Shown piece after piece: positions 35,901-48,434 of a stretch of 64,000 nt of DNA. Both the position numbers and the translations under genes were made by a program. The DNA is from Pampus argenteus (lineage: Eukaryota > Chordata > Actinopteri > Scombriformes > Stromateidae). Numbering within the stretch: position 1 is the first letter of the stretch; the number at the start of each line of letters is the position of its first letter. The notes beneath the pieces were generated by a model. That model saw only the letters and a list, made by a program, of their open reading frames with translations. It did not search any database and had not been told where the DNA came from. The stretch lies in contig CM072864.1 of the NCBI GenBank assembly GCA_036937835.1, positions 22,714,501 to 22,778,500 of the forward strand. Direction: 5' to 3'.

Positions 35901-36659
35901 CAAATGTTACAGTAAAAGCTGCAGGAAGCTCTCAGAAGTGAGTTTTTTGGTCCTAATCATTAGAAATCAGTTACTTGTTGATGGCAAACATGGTTTTGAT
36001 TGAAAATATTGCTCCTTGTTTAAGAAAAAACTGTAGTTGTCAGTTTTGGCCTGAGAGAAAGCTATTTTTACAAATGTTACAGTAAAACCTGCAGGAAGCT
36101 CTCAGAAGTGAGTTTTTTGGTCCTAATCATTAGAAATCAGTTACTTGTTGATGGCAAACATGGTTTTGATTGAAAATATTGCTCCTTGTTTAAGAAAAAC
36201 TGTAGTTGTCAGTTTTGGCCTGAGAGAAAGCTATTTTTACAAATGTTACAGTAAAAGCTGCAGGAAGCTCTCAGAAGTGAGTTTTTTGGTCCTAATCATT
36301 AGAAATCAGTAACTTGTTGATGGCAAACATGGTTTTGATTGAAAATATTGCTCCTTGTTTAAGAAAAACTGTAGTTGTCAGTTTTGGCCTTCTCTCGCAG
36401 AGAGAAAGCTATTTTTTACAAATGTTACAGTAAAAGCTCCAGGAAGCTCTCAGAAGTGAGTTTTTTGGTTCTAATCATTAGAAATCAGTTACTTGTTGAT
36501 GGCAAACATGGTTTTGATTGAAAAAATATTGCTCCTTGTTTAAGAAAAACTGTAGTTGTCAGTTTTGGCCTGAGAGAAAGCTATTTTTACAAATGTTACA
36601 GTAAAAGCTGCAGGAAGCTCTCAGAAGTGAGTTTTTTGGTCCTAATCATTAGAAATCAG
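32915..36659 (+). repeat. 26-monomer composite HOR, copy 2 (shortened)
   Basis: Follows copy 1 at an offset of 4,421 bp up to about 36,140. It then lacks one monomer: the GATTGAAAAAATATT markers at 34,813 and 36,516 are 1,703 bp apart, against 1,872 bp in copy 1. The missing monomer is the one that ended with CATGTTTTTG near 31,910. Confidence 0.85.
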
Positions 36660-38344
36660 TTACTTGTTGATGGCAAACATGGTTTTGATTGAAAATATTG
36701 CTCCTTGTTTAAGAAAAACTGTAGTTGTCAGTTTTGGCCTGAGAGAAAGCTATTTTTACAAATGTTACAGTAAAAGCTGCAGGAAGCTCTCAGAAGTGAG
36801 TTTTTTGGTCCTAATCATTAGAAATCAGTTACTTGTTGATGGCAAACATGGTTTTGATTGAAAATATTGCTCCTTGTTTAAGAAAAACTGTAGTTGTCAG
36901 TTTTGGCCTGAGAGAAAGCTATTTTTACAAATGTTACAGTAAAAGCTGCAGGAAGCTCTCAGAAGTGAGTTTTTTGGTCCTAATCATTAGAAATCAGTTA
37001 CTTGTTGATGGCAAACATGGTTTTGATTGAAAATATTGCTCCTTGTTTAAGAAAAACTGTAGTTGTCAGTTTTGGCCTGAGAGAAAGCTATTTTTACAAA
37101 TGTTAGAGTAAAAGCTGCAGGAAGCTCTCAGAAGTGAGTTTTTTGGTCCTAATCATTAGAAATCAGTTACTTGTTGATGGCAAACATGGTTTTGATTGAA
37201 AATATTGCTCCTTGTTTAAGAAAAACTGTAGTTGTCAGTTTTGGCCTGAGAGAAAGCTATTTTTACAAATGTTACAGTAAAAGCTGCAGGAAGCTCTCAG
37301 AAGTGAGTTTTTTGGTCCTAATCATTAGAAATCAGTTACTTGTTGATGGCAAACATGGTTTTGATTGAAAATATTGCTCCTTGTTTAAGAAAAACTGTAG
37401 TTGTCAGTTTTGGCCTGAGAGAAAGCTATTTTTACAAATGTTACAGTAAAAGCTGCAGGAAGCTCTCAGAAGTGAGTTTTTTGGTCCTAATCATTAGAAA
37501 TCAGTTACTTGTTGATGGCAAACATGGTTTTGATTGAAAATATTGCTCCTTGTTTAAGAAAAACTGTAGTTGTCAGTTTTGGCCTGAGAGAAAGCTATTT
37601 TTACAAATGTTACAGTAAAAGCTGCAGGAAGCTCTCAGAAGTGAGTTTTTTGGTCCTAATCATTAGAAATCAGTTACTTGTTGATGGCAAACATGGTTTT
37701 GATTGAAAATATTGCTCCTTGTTTAAGAAAAACTGTAGTTGTCAGTTTTGGCCTGAGAGAAAGCTATTTTTACAAATGTTACAGTAAAAGCTGCAGGAAG
37801 CTCTCAGAAGTGAGTTTTTTGGTCCTAATCATTAGAAATCAGTTACTTGTTGATGGCAAACATGGTTTTGATTGAAAATATTGCTCCTTGTTTAAGAAAA
37901 ACTGTAGTTGTCAGTTTTGGCCTGAGAGAAAGCTATTTTTACAAATGTTACAGTAAAAGCTGCAGGAAGCTCTCAGAAGTGAGTTTTTTGGTCCTAATCA
38001 TTAGAAATCAGTTACTTGTTGATGGCAAACATGGTTTTGATTGAAAATATTGCTCCTTGTTTAAGAAAAACTGTAGTTGTCAGTTTTGGCCGGAGAGAAA
38101 GCTATTTTTACAAATGTTACAGTAAAAGCTGCAGGAAGCTCTCAGAAGTGAGTTTTTTGGTCCTAATCATTAGAAATCAGTTACTTGTTGATGGCAAACA
38201 TGGTTTTGATTGAAAATATTGCTCCTTGTTTAAGAAAAACTGTAGTTGTCAGTTTTGGCCGGAGAGAAAGCTATTTTTACAAATGTTACAGTAAAAGCTG
38301 CAGGAAGCTCTCAGAAGTGAGTTTTTTGGTCCTAATCATTAGAA
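36660..38344 (+). repeat. Homogeneous block of ten 169-bp monomers
   Basis: Ten consecutive short monomers with hardly any difference between them and no HOR. Those from 37,167 to about 38,011 look identical by eye. Exceptions are GTTAGAGTAAAAG at about 37,103 and two adjacent GGCCGGAGAG monomers at about 38,089 and 38,258. The last monomer ends in a 7-bp deletion (AGAAACTTG for AGAAATCAGTTACTTG). Confidence 0.85.
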
Positions 38345-38680
38345 ACTTGTTGATGGCAAACATGGTTTTGATTGAAAATATTGCTCCTTGTTTAAGAAAA
38401 ACTGTAGTTGTCAGTTTTGGCCTGAGACAAAGCTATTTTTACAAATGTTACAGTAAAAGCTACAGGAAGCTCTCAGAAGTGAGTTTTTTGGTCCTAATCA
38501 TTAGAAATTAGTTACTTGTTGATGGCAAACATGGTTTTGATTGAAGATATTGCTCCTTGTTTAAGAAAAACTGTAGTTGTCAGTTTTGGCCTGAGAGAAA
38601 GCTATTTTTACAAATGTTACAGTAAAAGCTACAGGAAGCTCTCAGAAGTGAGTTTTTTGGTCCTAATCATTAGAAATCAG
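38345..38680 (+). repeat. Transition monomers between two HOR blocks
   Basis: Two monomers: one with CCTGAGACAAAGC and CTACAGG, and one opening with AATTAGTTACTTG and carrying GATTGAAGATATT. The same pair of types opens the repeats at 42,775, 44,647, 53,672 and 57,721. Confidence 0.8.
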
Positions 38681-39535
38681 TTACTTGTTGATGGCAAACA
38701 TGGTTTTGATTGAAAATATTGCTCCTTGTTTAAGAAAAACTGTAGTTGTCAGTTTTGGCCTGAGAGAAAGCTATTTTTACAAATGTTACAGTAAAAGCTG
38801 CAGGAAGCTCTCAGAAGTGAGTTTTTTGGTCCTAATCATTAGAAATCAGTTACCTGTTGATGGCAAACATGGTTTTGATTGAAAATATTGCTCCTTGTTT
38901 AAGAAAAACTGTAGTTGTCAGTTTTGGCCTGAGAGAAAGCTATTTTTACAAATGTTACAGTAAAAGCTGCAGGAAGCTCTCAGAAGTGAGTTTTTTGGTC
39001 CTAATCATTAGAAATCAGTTACTTGTTGATGGCAAACATGGTTTTGATTGAAAATATTGCTCCTTGTTTAAGAAAAACTGTAGTTGTCAGTTTTGGCCTC
39101 AGAGAAAGCTATTTTTACAAATGTTACAGTAAAAGCTGCAGGAAGCTCTCAGAAGTGAGTTTTTTGGTCCTAATCATTAGAAATCAGTTACTTGTTGATG
39201 GCAAACATGGTTTTGATTGAAAATATTGCTCCTTGTTTAAGAAAAACTGTAGTTGTCAGTTTTGGCCTTCTCTCGCAGAGAGAAAGCTATTTTTTACAAA
39301 TGTTACAGTAAAAGCTCCAGGAAGCTCTCAGAAGTGAGTTTTTTGGTTCTAATCATTAGAAATCAGTTACTTGTTGATGGCAAACATGGTTTTGATTGAA
39401 AATATTGCTCCTTGTTTAAGAAAAACTGTAGTTGTCAGTTTTGGCCTGAGAGAAAGCTATTTTTACAAATGTTACAGTAAAAGCTGCAGGAAGCTCTCAG
39501 AAGTGAGTTTTTTGGTCCTAATCATTAGAAATCAG
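38681..39535 (+). repeat. 5-monomer HOR, copy 1 (855 bp)
   Basis: Order: plain monomer, CAGTTACCTG monomer, plain, CCTCAGAGAAAGC monomer, TCGCAGAG long monomer with AGCTCCAGG and GGTTCTAATC. Recurs exactly 855 bp later. Confidence 0.86.
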
Positions 39536-40738
39536 TTACTTGTTGATGGCAAACATGGTTTTGATTGAAAATATTGCTCCTTGTTTAAGAAAAACTGTAG
39601 TTGTCAGTTTTGGCCTGAGAGAAAGCTATTTTTACAAATGTTACAGTAAAAGCTGCAGGAAGCTCTCAGAAGTGAGTTTTTTGGTCCTAATCATTAGAAA
39701 TCAGTTACCTGTTGATGGCAAACATGGTTTTGATTGAAAATATTGCTCCTTGTTTAAGAAAAACTGTAGTTGTCAGTTTTGGCCTGAGAGAAAGCTATTT
39801 TTACAAATGTTACAGTAAAAGCTGCAGGAAGCTCTCAGAAGTGAGTTTTTTGGTCCTAATCATTAGAAATCAGTTACTTGTTGATGGCAAACATGGTTTT
39901 GATTGAAAATATTGCTCCTTGTTTAAGAAAAACTGTAGTTGTCAGTTTTGGCCTCAGAGAAAGCTATTTTTACAAATGTTACAGTAAAAGCTGCAGGAAG
40001 CTCTCAGAAGTGAGTTTTTTGGTCCTAATCATTAGAAATCAGTTACTTGTTGATGGCAAACATGGTTTTGATTGAAAATATTGCTCCTTGTTTAAGAAAA
40101 ACTGTAGTTGTCAGTTTTGGCCTTCTCTCGCAGAGAGAAAGCTATTTTTTACAAATGTTACAGTAAAAGCTCCAGGAAGCTCTCAGAAGTGAGTTTTTTG
40201 GTTCTAATCATTAGAAATCAGTTACTTGTTGATGGCAAACATGGTTTTGATTGAAAATATTGCTCCTTGTTTAAGAAAAACTGTAGTTGTCAGTTTTGGC
40301 CTGAGAGAAAGCTATTTTTACAAATGTTACAGTAAAAGCTGCAGGAAGCTCTCAGAAGTGAGTTTTTTGGTCCTAATCATTAGAAATCAGTTACTTGTTG
40401 ATGGCAAACATGGTTTTGATTGAAAATATTGCTCCTTGTTTAAGAAAAACTGTAGTTGTCAGTTTTGGCCTTCTCTCGCAGAGAGAAAGCTATTTTTTAC
40501 AAATGTTACAGTAAAAGCTCCAGGAAGCTCTCAGAAGTGAGTTTTTTGGTTCTAATCATTAGAAATCAGTTACTTGTTGATGGCAAACATGGTTTTGATT
40601 GAAAATATTGCTCCTTGTTTAAGAAAAACTGTAGTTGTCAGTTTTGGCCTGAGAGAAAGCTATTTTTACAAATGTTACAGTAAAAGCTGCAGGAAGCTCT
40701 CAGAAGTGAGTTTTTTGGTCCTAATCATTAGAAATCAG
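39536..40738 (+). repeat. 5-monomer HOR, copy 2 expanded to 7 monomers (1,203 bp)
   Basis: Same order as the 855-bp unit plus one extra dimer of 348 bp (short monomer plus TCGCAGAG long monomer), which makes two such dimers in tandem near 40,222-40,570. Confidence 0.86.
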
Positions 40739-41593
40739 TTACTTGTTGATGGCAAACATGGTTTTGATTGAAAATATTGCTCCTTGTTTAAGAAAAACTG
40801 TAGTTGTCAGTTTTGGCCTGAGAGAAAGCTATTTTTACAAATGTTACAGTAAAAGCTGCAGGAAGCTCTCAGAAGTGAGTTTTTTGGTCCTAATCATTAG
40901 AAATCAGTTACCTGTTGATGGCAAACATGGTTTTGATTGAAAATATTGCTCCTTGTTTAAGAAAAACTGTAGTTGTCAGTTTTGGCCTGAGAGAAAGCTA
41001 TTTTTACAAATGTTACAGTAAAAGCTGCAGGAAGCTCTCAGAAGTGAGTTTTTTGGTCCTAATCATTAGAAATCAGTTACTTGTTGATGGCAAACATGGT
41101 TTTGATTGAAAATATTGCTCCTTGTTTAAGAAAAACTGTAGTTGTCAGTTTTGGCCTCAGAGAAAGCTATTTTTACAAATGTTACAGTAAAAGCTGCAGG
41201 AAGCTCTCAGAAGTGAGTTTTTTGGTCCTAATCATTAGAAATCAGTTACTTGTTGATGGCAAACATGGTTTTGATTGAAAATATTGCTCCTTGTTTAAGA
41301 AAAACTGTAGTTGTCAGTTTTGGCCTTCTCTCGCAGAGAGAAAGCTATTTTTTACAAATGTTACAGTAAAAGCTCCAGGAAGCTCTCAGAAGTGAGTTTT
41401 TTGGTTCTAATCATTAGAAATCAGTTACTTGTTGATGGCAAACATGGTTTTGATTGAAAATATTGCTCCTTGTTTAAGAAAAACTGTAGTTGTCAGTTTT
41501 GGCCTGAGAGAAAGCTATTTTTACAAATGTTACAGTAAAAGCTGCAGGAAGCTCTCAGAAGTGAGTTTTTTGGTCCTAATCATTAGAAATCAG
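40739..41593 (+). repeat. 5-monomer HOR, copy 3 (855 bp)
   Basis: Returns to the 5-mer order; offset 1,203 bp from copy 2. Confidence 0.85.
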
Positions 41594-42774
41594 TTACTTG
41601 TTGATGGCAAACATGGTTTTGATTGAAAATATTGCTCCTTGTTTAAGAAAAACTGTAGTTGTCAGTTTTGGCCTGAGAGAAAGCTATTTTTACAAATGTT
41701 ACAGTAAAAGCTGCAGGAAGCTCTCAGAAGTGAGTTTTTGGTCCTAATCATTAGAAATCAGTTACTTGTTGATGGCAAACATGGTTTTGATTGAAAATAT
41801 TGCTCCTTGTTTAAGAAAAACTGTAGTTGTCAGTTTTGGCCTGAGAGAAAGCTATTTTTACAAATGTTACAGTAAAAGCTGCAGGAAGCTCTCAGAAGTG
41901 AGTTTTTTGGTCCTAATCATTAGAAATCAGTTACTTGTTGATGGCAAACATGGTTTTGATTGAAAATATTGCTCCTTGTTTAAGAAAAACTGTAGTTGTC
42001 AGTTTTGGCCTGAGAGAAAGCTATTTTTACAAATGTTACAGTAAAAGCTGCAGGAAGCTCTCAGAAGTGAGTTTTTTGGTCCTAATCATTAGAAATCAGT
42101 TACTTGTTGATGGCAAACATGGTTTTGATTGAAAATATTGCTCCTTGTTTAAGAAAAACTGTAGTTGTCAGTTTTGGCCTGAGAGAAAGCTATTTTTACA
42201 AATGTTACAGTAAAAGCTGCAGGAAGCTCTCAGAAGTGAGTTTTTGGTCCTAATCATTAGAAATCAGTTACTTGTTGATGGCAAACATGGTTTTGATTGA
42301 AAATATTGCTCCTTGTTTAAGAAAAACTGTAGTTGTCAGTTTTGGCCTGAGAGAAAGCTATTTTTACAAATGTTACAGTAAAAGCTGCAGGAAGCTCTCA
42401 GAAGTGAGTTTTTTGGTCCTAATCATTAGAAATCAGTTACTTGTTGATGGCAAACATGGTTTTGATTGAAAATATTGCTCCTTGTTTAAGAAAAACTGTA
42501 GTTGTCAGTTTTGGCCTGAGAGAAAGCTATTTTTACAAATGTTACAGTAAAAGCTGCAGGAAGCTCTCAGAAGTGAGTTTTTTGGTCCTAATCATTAGAA
42601 ATCAGTTACTTGTTGATGGCAAACATGGTTTTGATTGAAAATATTGCTCCTTGTTTAAGAAAAACTGTAGTTGTCAGTTTTGGCCTGAGAGAAAGCTATT
42701 TTTACAAATGTTACAGTAAAAGCTACAGGAAGCTCTCAGAAGTGAGTTTTTTGGTCCTAATCATTAGAAATTAG
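41594..42774 (+). repeat. 3-monomer HOR (506 bp period)
   Basis: A one-base shorter T-run (GTGAGTTTTTGGTCC) marks one monomer in three, at 41,731 and 42,237, exactly 506 bp apart. The other monomers are plain short forms. The same 5-T variant occurs once per unit in the HOR at 48.7-58.6 kb. Confidence 0.8.
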
Positions 42775-44646
42775 TTACTTGTTGATGGCAAACATGGTTT
42801 TGATTGAAGATATTGCTCCTTGTTTAAGAAAAACTGTAGTTGTCAGTTTTGGCCTGAGAGAAAGCTATTTTTACAAATGTTACAGTAAAAGCTGCAGGAA
42901 GCGCTCAGAAGTGAGTTTTTTGGTCCTAATCATTAGAAATCAGTTACTTGTTGATGGCAAACATGGTTTTGATTGAAAATATTGCTCCTTGTTTAAGAAA
43001 AACTGTAGTTGTCAGTTTTGGCCTGAGACAAAGCTATTTTTACAAATGTTACAGTAAAAGCTACAGGAAGCTCTCAGAAGTGAGTTTTTTGGTCCTAATC
43101 ATTAGAAATCAGTTACTTGTTGATGGCAAACATGGTTTTGATTGAAAATATTGCTCCTTGTTTAAGAAAAACTGTAGTTGTCAGTTTTGGCCTGAGAGAA
43201 AGCTATTTTTACAAATGTTACAGTAAAAGCTGCAGGAAGCTCTCAGAAGTGAGTTTTTTGGTCCTAATCATTAGAAATCAGTTACCTGTTGATGGCAAAC
43301 ATGGTTTTGATTGAAAATATTGCTCCTTGTTTAAGAAAAACTGTAGTTGTCAGTTTTGGCCTGAGAGAAAGCTATTTTTACAAATGTTACAGTAAAAGCT
43401 GCAGGAAGCTCTCAGAAGTGAGTTTTTTGGTCCTAATCATTAGAAATCAGTTACTTGTTGATGGCAAACATGGTTTTGATTGAAAATATTGCTCCTTGTT
43501 TAAGAAAAACTGTAGTTGTCAGTTTTGGCCTCAGAGAAAGCTATTTTTACAAATGTTACAGTAAAAGCTGCAGGAAGCTCTCAGAAGTGAGTTTTTTGGT
43601 CCTAATCATTAGAAATCAGTTACTTGTTGATGGCAAACATGGTTTTGATTGAAAATATTGCTCCTTGTTTAAGAAAAAACTGTAGTTGTCAGTTTTGGCC
43701 TGAGAGAAAGCTATTTTTACAAATGTTACAGTAAAAGCTGCAGGAAGCTCTCAGAAGTGAGTTTTTTGGTCCTAATCATTAGAAATCAGTTACTTGTTGA
43801 TGGTAAACATGGTTTTGATTGAAAATATTGCTCCTTGTTTAAGAAAACTGTAGTTGTCAGTTTTGGCCTCAGAGAAAGCAATTTTTACAAATGTTACAGT
43901 AAAAGCTGCAGGAAGCTCTCAGAAGTGAGTTTTTTGGTCCTAATCATTAGAAATCAGTTACTTGTTGATGGTAAACATGGTTTTGATTGAAAATATTGCT
44001 CCTTGTTTAAGAAAAACTGTAGTTGTCAGTTTTGGCCTGAGAGAAAGCTATTTTTTTTACAAATGTTACAGTAAAAGCTGCAGGAAGCTCTCAGAAGTGA
44101 GTGTTTTGGTCCTAATCATTAGAAATCAGTTACTTGTTGATGGCACACATGGTTTTGATTGAAAATATTGCTCCTTGTTTGAGAAAAACTGTAGTTGTCA
44201 GTTTTGGCCTGAGAGAAAGCTATTTTTTACAAATGTTACAGTAAAAGCTGCAGGAAGCTCTCAGAAGTGAGTTTTTTGGTCCTAATCATTAGAAATCAGT
44301 TACTTGTTAATGGCAAACATGGTTCTGATTGAAAATATTGCTCCTTGTTTAAGAAAAACTGTAGTTGTCAGTTTTGGCCTTCTCTCGCCGAGAGAAAGCT
44401 ATTTTTACAAATGTTACAGTAAAAGCTGCAGGAAGCTCTCAGAAGTGAGTTTTTTGGTCCTAATCATTAGAAATCAGTTACTTGTTGATGGCAAACATGG
44501 TTTTGATTGAAAATATTGCTCCTTGTTTAAGAAAAACTGTAGTTGTCAGTTTTGGCCTGAGAGAAAGCTATTTTTACAAATGTTACAGTAAAAGCTACAG
44601 GAAGCTCTCAGAAGTGAGTTTTTTGGTCCTAATCATTAGAAATTAG
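42775..44646 (+). repeat. 11-monomer HOR, copy 1 (1,872 bp)
   Basis: Opens with AATTAGTTACTTG, GATTGAAGATATT and GAAGCGCTCAG. CCTGAGACAAAGC, CAGTTACCTG, CCTCAGAG, GGTAAACATGG and an expanded TATTTTTTTTAC monomer with GAGTGTTTTGG follow. It closes with one intact-hairpin monomer (44,300-44,477) that has GTTAATGGC and GGTTCTGATTG. Confidence 0.86.
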
Positions 44647-46699
44647 TTACTTGTTGATGGCAAACATGGTTTTGATTGAAGATATTGCTCCTTGTTTAAG
44701 AAAAACTGTAGTTCTCAGTTTTGGCCTGAGAGAAAGCTATTTTTACAAATGTTACAGTAAAAGCTGCAGGAAGCGCTCAGAAGTGAGTTTTTTGGTCCTA
44801 ATCATGAGAAATCAGTTACTTGTTGATGGCAAACATGGTTTTGATTGAAAATATTGCTCCTTGTTTAAGAAAAACTGTAGTTGTCAGTTTTGGCCTGAGA
44901 CAAAGCTATTTTTACAAATGTTACAGTAAAAGCTACAGGAAGCTCTCAGAAGTGAGTTTTTTGGTCCTAATCATTAGAAATCAGTTACTTGTTGATGGCA
45001 AACATGGTTTTGATTGAAAATATTGCTCCTTGTTTAAGAAAAACTGTAGTTGTCAGTTTTGGCCTGAGAGAAAGCTTTTTTTACAAATGTTACAGTAAAA
45101 GCTGCAGGAAGCTCTCAGAAGTGAGTTTTTTGGTCCTAATCATTAGAAATCAGTTACCTGTTGATGGCAAACATGGTTTTGATTGAAAATATTGCTCCTT
45201 GTTTAAGAAAAACTGTAGTTGTCAGTTTTGGCCTGAGAGAAAGCTATTTTTACAAATGTTACAGTAAAAGCTGCAGGAAGCTCTCAGAAGTGAGTTTTTT
45301 GGTCCTAATCATTAGAAATCAGTTACTTGTTGATGGCAAACATGGTTTTGATTGAAAATATTGCTCCTTGTTTAAGAAAAACTGTAGTTGTCAGTTTTGG
45401 CCTCAGAGAAAGCTATTTTTACAAATGTTACAGTAAAAGCTGCAGGAAGCTCTCAGAAGTGAGTTTTTTGGTCCTAATCATTAGAAATCAGTTACTTGTT
45501 GATGGCAAACATGGTTTTGATTGAAAATATTGCTCCTTGTTTAAGAAAAAACTGTAGTTGTCAGTTTTGGCCTGAGAGAAAGCTATTTTTACAAATGTTA
45601 CAGTAAAAGCTGCAGGAAGCTCTCAGAAGTGAGTTTTTTGGTCCTAATCATTAGAAATCAGTTACTTGTTGATGGTAAACATGGTTTTGATTGAAAATAT
45701 TGCTCCTTGTTTAAGAAAAACTGTAGTTGTCAGTTTTGGCCTCAGAGAAAGCTATTTTTACAAATGTTACAGTAAAAGCTGCAGGAAGCTCTCAGAAGTG
45801 AGTTTTTTGGTCCTAATCATTAGAAATCAGTTACTTGTTGATGGCAAACATGGTTTTGATTGAAAATATTGCTCCTTGTTTAAGAAAAAACTGTAGTTGT
45901 CAGTTTTGGCCTGAGAGAAAGCTATTTTTACAAATGTTACAGTAAAAGCTGCAGGAAGCTCTCAGAAGTGAGTTTTTTGGTCCTAATCATTAGAAATCAG
46001 TTACTTGTTGATGGTAAACATGGTTTTGATTGAAAATATTGCTCCTTGTTTAAGAAAAACTGTAGTTGTCAGTTTTGGCCTGAGAGAAAGCTATTTTTTT
46101 TACAAATGTTACAGTAAAAGCTGCAGGAAGCTCTCAGAAGTGAGTGTTTTGGTCCTAATCATTAGAAATCAGTTACTTGTTGATGGCACACGTGGTTTTG
46201 ATTGAAAATATTGCTCCTTGTTTGAGAAAAACTGTAGTTGTCAGTTTTGGCCTGAGAGAAAGCTATTTTTTACAAATGTTACAGTAAAAGCTGCAGGAAG
46301 CTCTCAGAAGTGAGTTTTTTGGTCCTAATCATTAGAAATCAGTTACTTGTTAATGGCAAACATGGTTCTGATTGAAAATATTGCTCCTTGTTTAAGAAAA
46401 ACTGTAGTTGTCAGTTTTGGCCTTCTCTCGCCGAGAGAAAGCTATTTTTACAAATGCTACAGTAAAAGCTGCAGGAAGCTCTCAGAAGTGAGTTTTTTGC
46501 TCCTAATCATTAGAAATCAGTTTCTTGTTGATGGCAAACATGGTTTTGATTGAAAATATTGCTCCTTGTTTAAGAAAAACTGTAGTTGTCAGTTTTGGCC
46601 TTCTCTCGCAGAGAGAAAGCTATTTTTTACAAATGTTACAGTAAAAGCTCCAGGAAGCTCTCAGAAGTGAGTTTTTTGGTCCTAATCATTAGAAATCAG
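44647..46699 (+). repeat. 11-monomer HOR, copy 2 expanded to 12 or more monomers
   Basis: First half matches copy 1 at an offset of 1,872 bp, second half at 2,043 bp, so one monomer was gained between about 45,500 and 46,000. The closing intact-hairpin monomer (46,343-46,549) is followed by a TCGCAGAG long monomer not present in copy 1. Confidence 0.84.
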
Positions 46700-47543
46700 T
46701 TACTTGTTGATGGCAAACATGGTTTTGATTGAAAATATTGCTTCTTGTTTAAGAAAAACTGTAGTTGTCAGTTTTGGCCTGAGAGAAAGCTATTTTTACA
46801 AATGTTACAGTAAAAGCTGCAGGAAGCTCTCAGAAGTGAGTTTTTTGGTCCTAATCATTAGAAATCAGTTACCTGTTGATGGCAAACATGGTTTTGATTG
46901 AAAATATTGCTCCTTGTTTAAGAAAAACTGTAGTTGTCAGTTTTGGCCTGAGAGAAAGCTATTTTTACAAATGTTACAGTAAAAGCTGCAGGAAGCTCTC
47001 AGAAGTGAGTTTTTTGGTCCTAATCATTAGAAATCAGTTACTTGTTGATGGCAAACATGGTTTTGATTGAAAATATTGCTCCTTGTTTAAGAAAAACTGT
47101 AGTTGTCAGTTTTGGCCTCAGAGAAAGCTATTTTTACAAATGTTACAGTAAAAGCTGCAGGAAGCTCTCAGAAGTGAGTTTTTTGGTCCTAATCATTAGA
47201 AATCAGTTACTTGTTGATGGCAAACATGGTTTTGATTGAAAATATTGCTCCTTGTTTAAGAAAAAACTGTAGTTGTCAGTTTTGGCCTGAGAGAAAGCTA
47301 TTTTTACAAATGTTACAGTAAAAGCTGCAGGAAGCTCTCAGAAGTGAGTTTTTTGGTCCTAATCATTAGAAATCAGTTACTTGTTGATGGTAAACATGGT
47401 TTTGATTGAAAATATTGCTCCTTGTTTAAGAAAACTGTAGTTGTCAGTTTTGGCCTCAGAGAAAGCAATTTTTACAATGTTACAGTAAAAGCTGCAGGAA
47501 GCTCTCAGAAGTGAGTTTTTTGGTCCTAATCATTAGAAATCAG
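46700..47543 (+). repeat. Short segment resembling the 28.5 and 43.1 kb orders
   Basis: TTGCTTCTTG, CAGTTACCTG and CCTCAGAG monomers in the order seen at 28,494. A GGTAAACATGG monomer and one with AAGAAAACTG and TTTTTACAATG (1-bp deletion) follow. Confidence 0.78.
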
Positions 47544-48434
47544 TTACTTGTTGATGGCAAACATGGTTTTGATTGAAAATATTGCTCCTTGTTTAAGAAA
47601 AACTGTAGTTGTCAGTTTTGGCCTTCTCTCGCCGAGAGAAAGCTATTTTTACAAATGTTACAATAAAAGCTGCAGTAAGCTCTCAGAAGTGAGTTTTTTG
47701 CTCCTAATCATTAGAAATAAGTTACTTCTTGATGGCAAACATGGTTTTGATTGAAAATATTGCTCCTTGTTTAAGAAAAACTGTAGTTGTCAGTTTTGGC
47801 CTTCTCTCGCCGAGAGAAAGCTATTTTTACAAATGTTACAGTAAAAGCTGCAGGAAGCTCTCAGAAGTGAGTTTTTTGCTCCTAATCAATAGAAATCACT
47901 TACTTGTTGATAGCAAACATGGTTTTGATTGAAAATATGGCTCCTTGTTTAAGAAAAACTGTAGTTGTCAGTTTTGGACTTCTCTCGCCGAGAGAAAGCT
48001 ATTTTTACAAATGTTACAATAAAAGCTGCAGGAAGCTCTCAGAAGTGAGTTTTTTGCTCCTAATCATTAGAAATCATTTACTTCTTGATGGCAAACATGG
48101 TTTTGATTGAAAATATTGCTCCTTGTTTAAGAAAAACTGTAGTTGTCAGTTTTGGCCTTGTCTGGCCGAGAGAAAGCTATTTTTACAAATGTTACAATAA
48201 AAGCTGCAGGAAGCTCTCAGAAGTGAGTTTTTTGCTCCTAATCATTAGAAATCAGTTACTTGTTGATTGCAAACATGGTTTTGATTGAAAATATTGCTCC
48301 TTGTTTGAGAAAAACTGTAGTTGTCAGTTTTGGCCTTCTCTCGCCGAGAGAAAGCTTTTTTTTACAAATGTTACAGTAAAAGCTGCAGGAAGCTCTCAGA
48401 AGTGAGTTTTTTGGTCATAATCATTAGAAATCAG
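47544..48434 (+). repeat. Island of five 178-bp monomers inside the 169-bp array
   Basis: Five long-form monomers with intact or near-intact palindromes, flanked on both sides by 169-bp monomers. Their variants match the block at 21,973-23,220. The left part aligns at an offset of 25,571 bp and the right part at 25,215 bp, so two monomers (356 bp) are missing. Shared rare marks include GCAGTAAGC, AATCACTTACTTGTTGATAGC, TTTTGGACTTCTC, AATCATTTACTTC, TTGTCTGGCC and GGTCATAATC. Confidence 0.88.
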
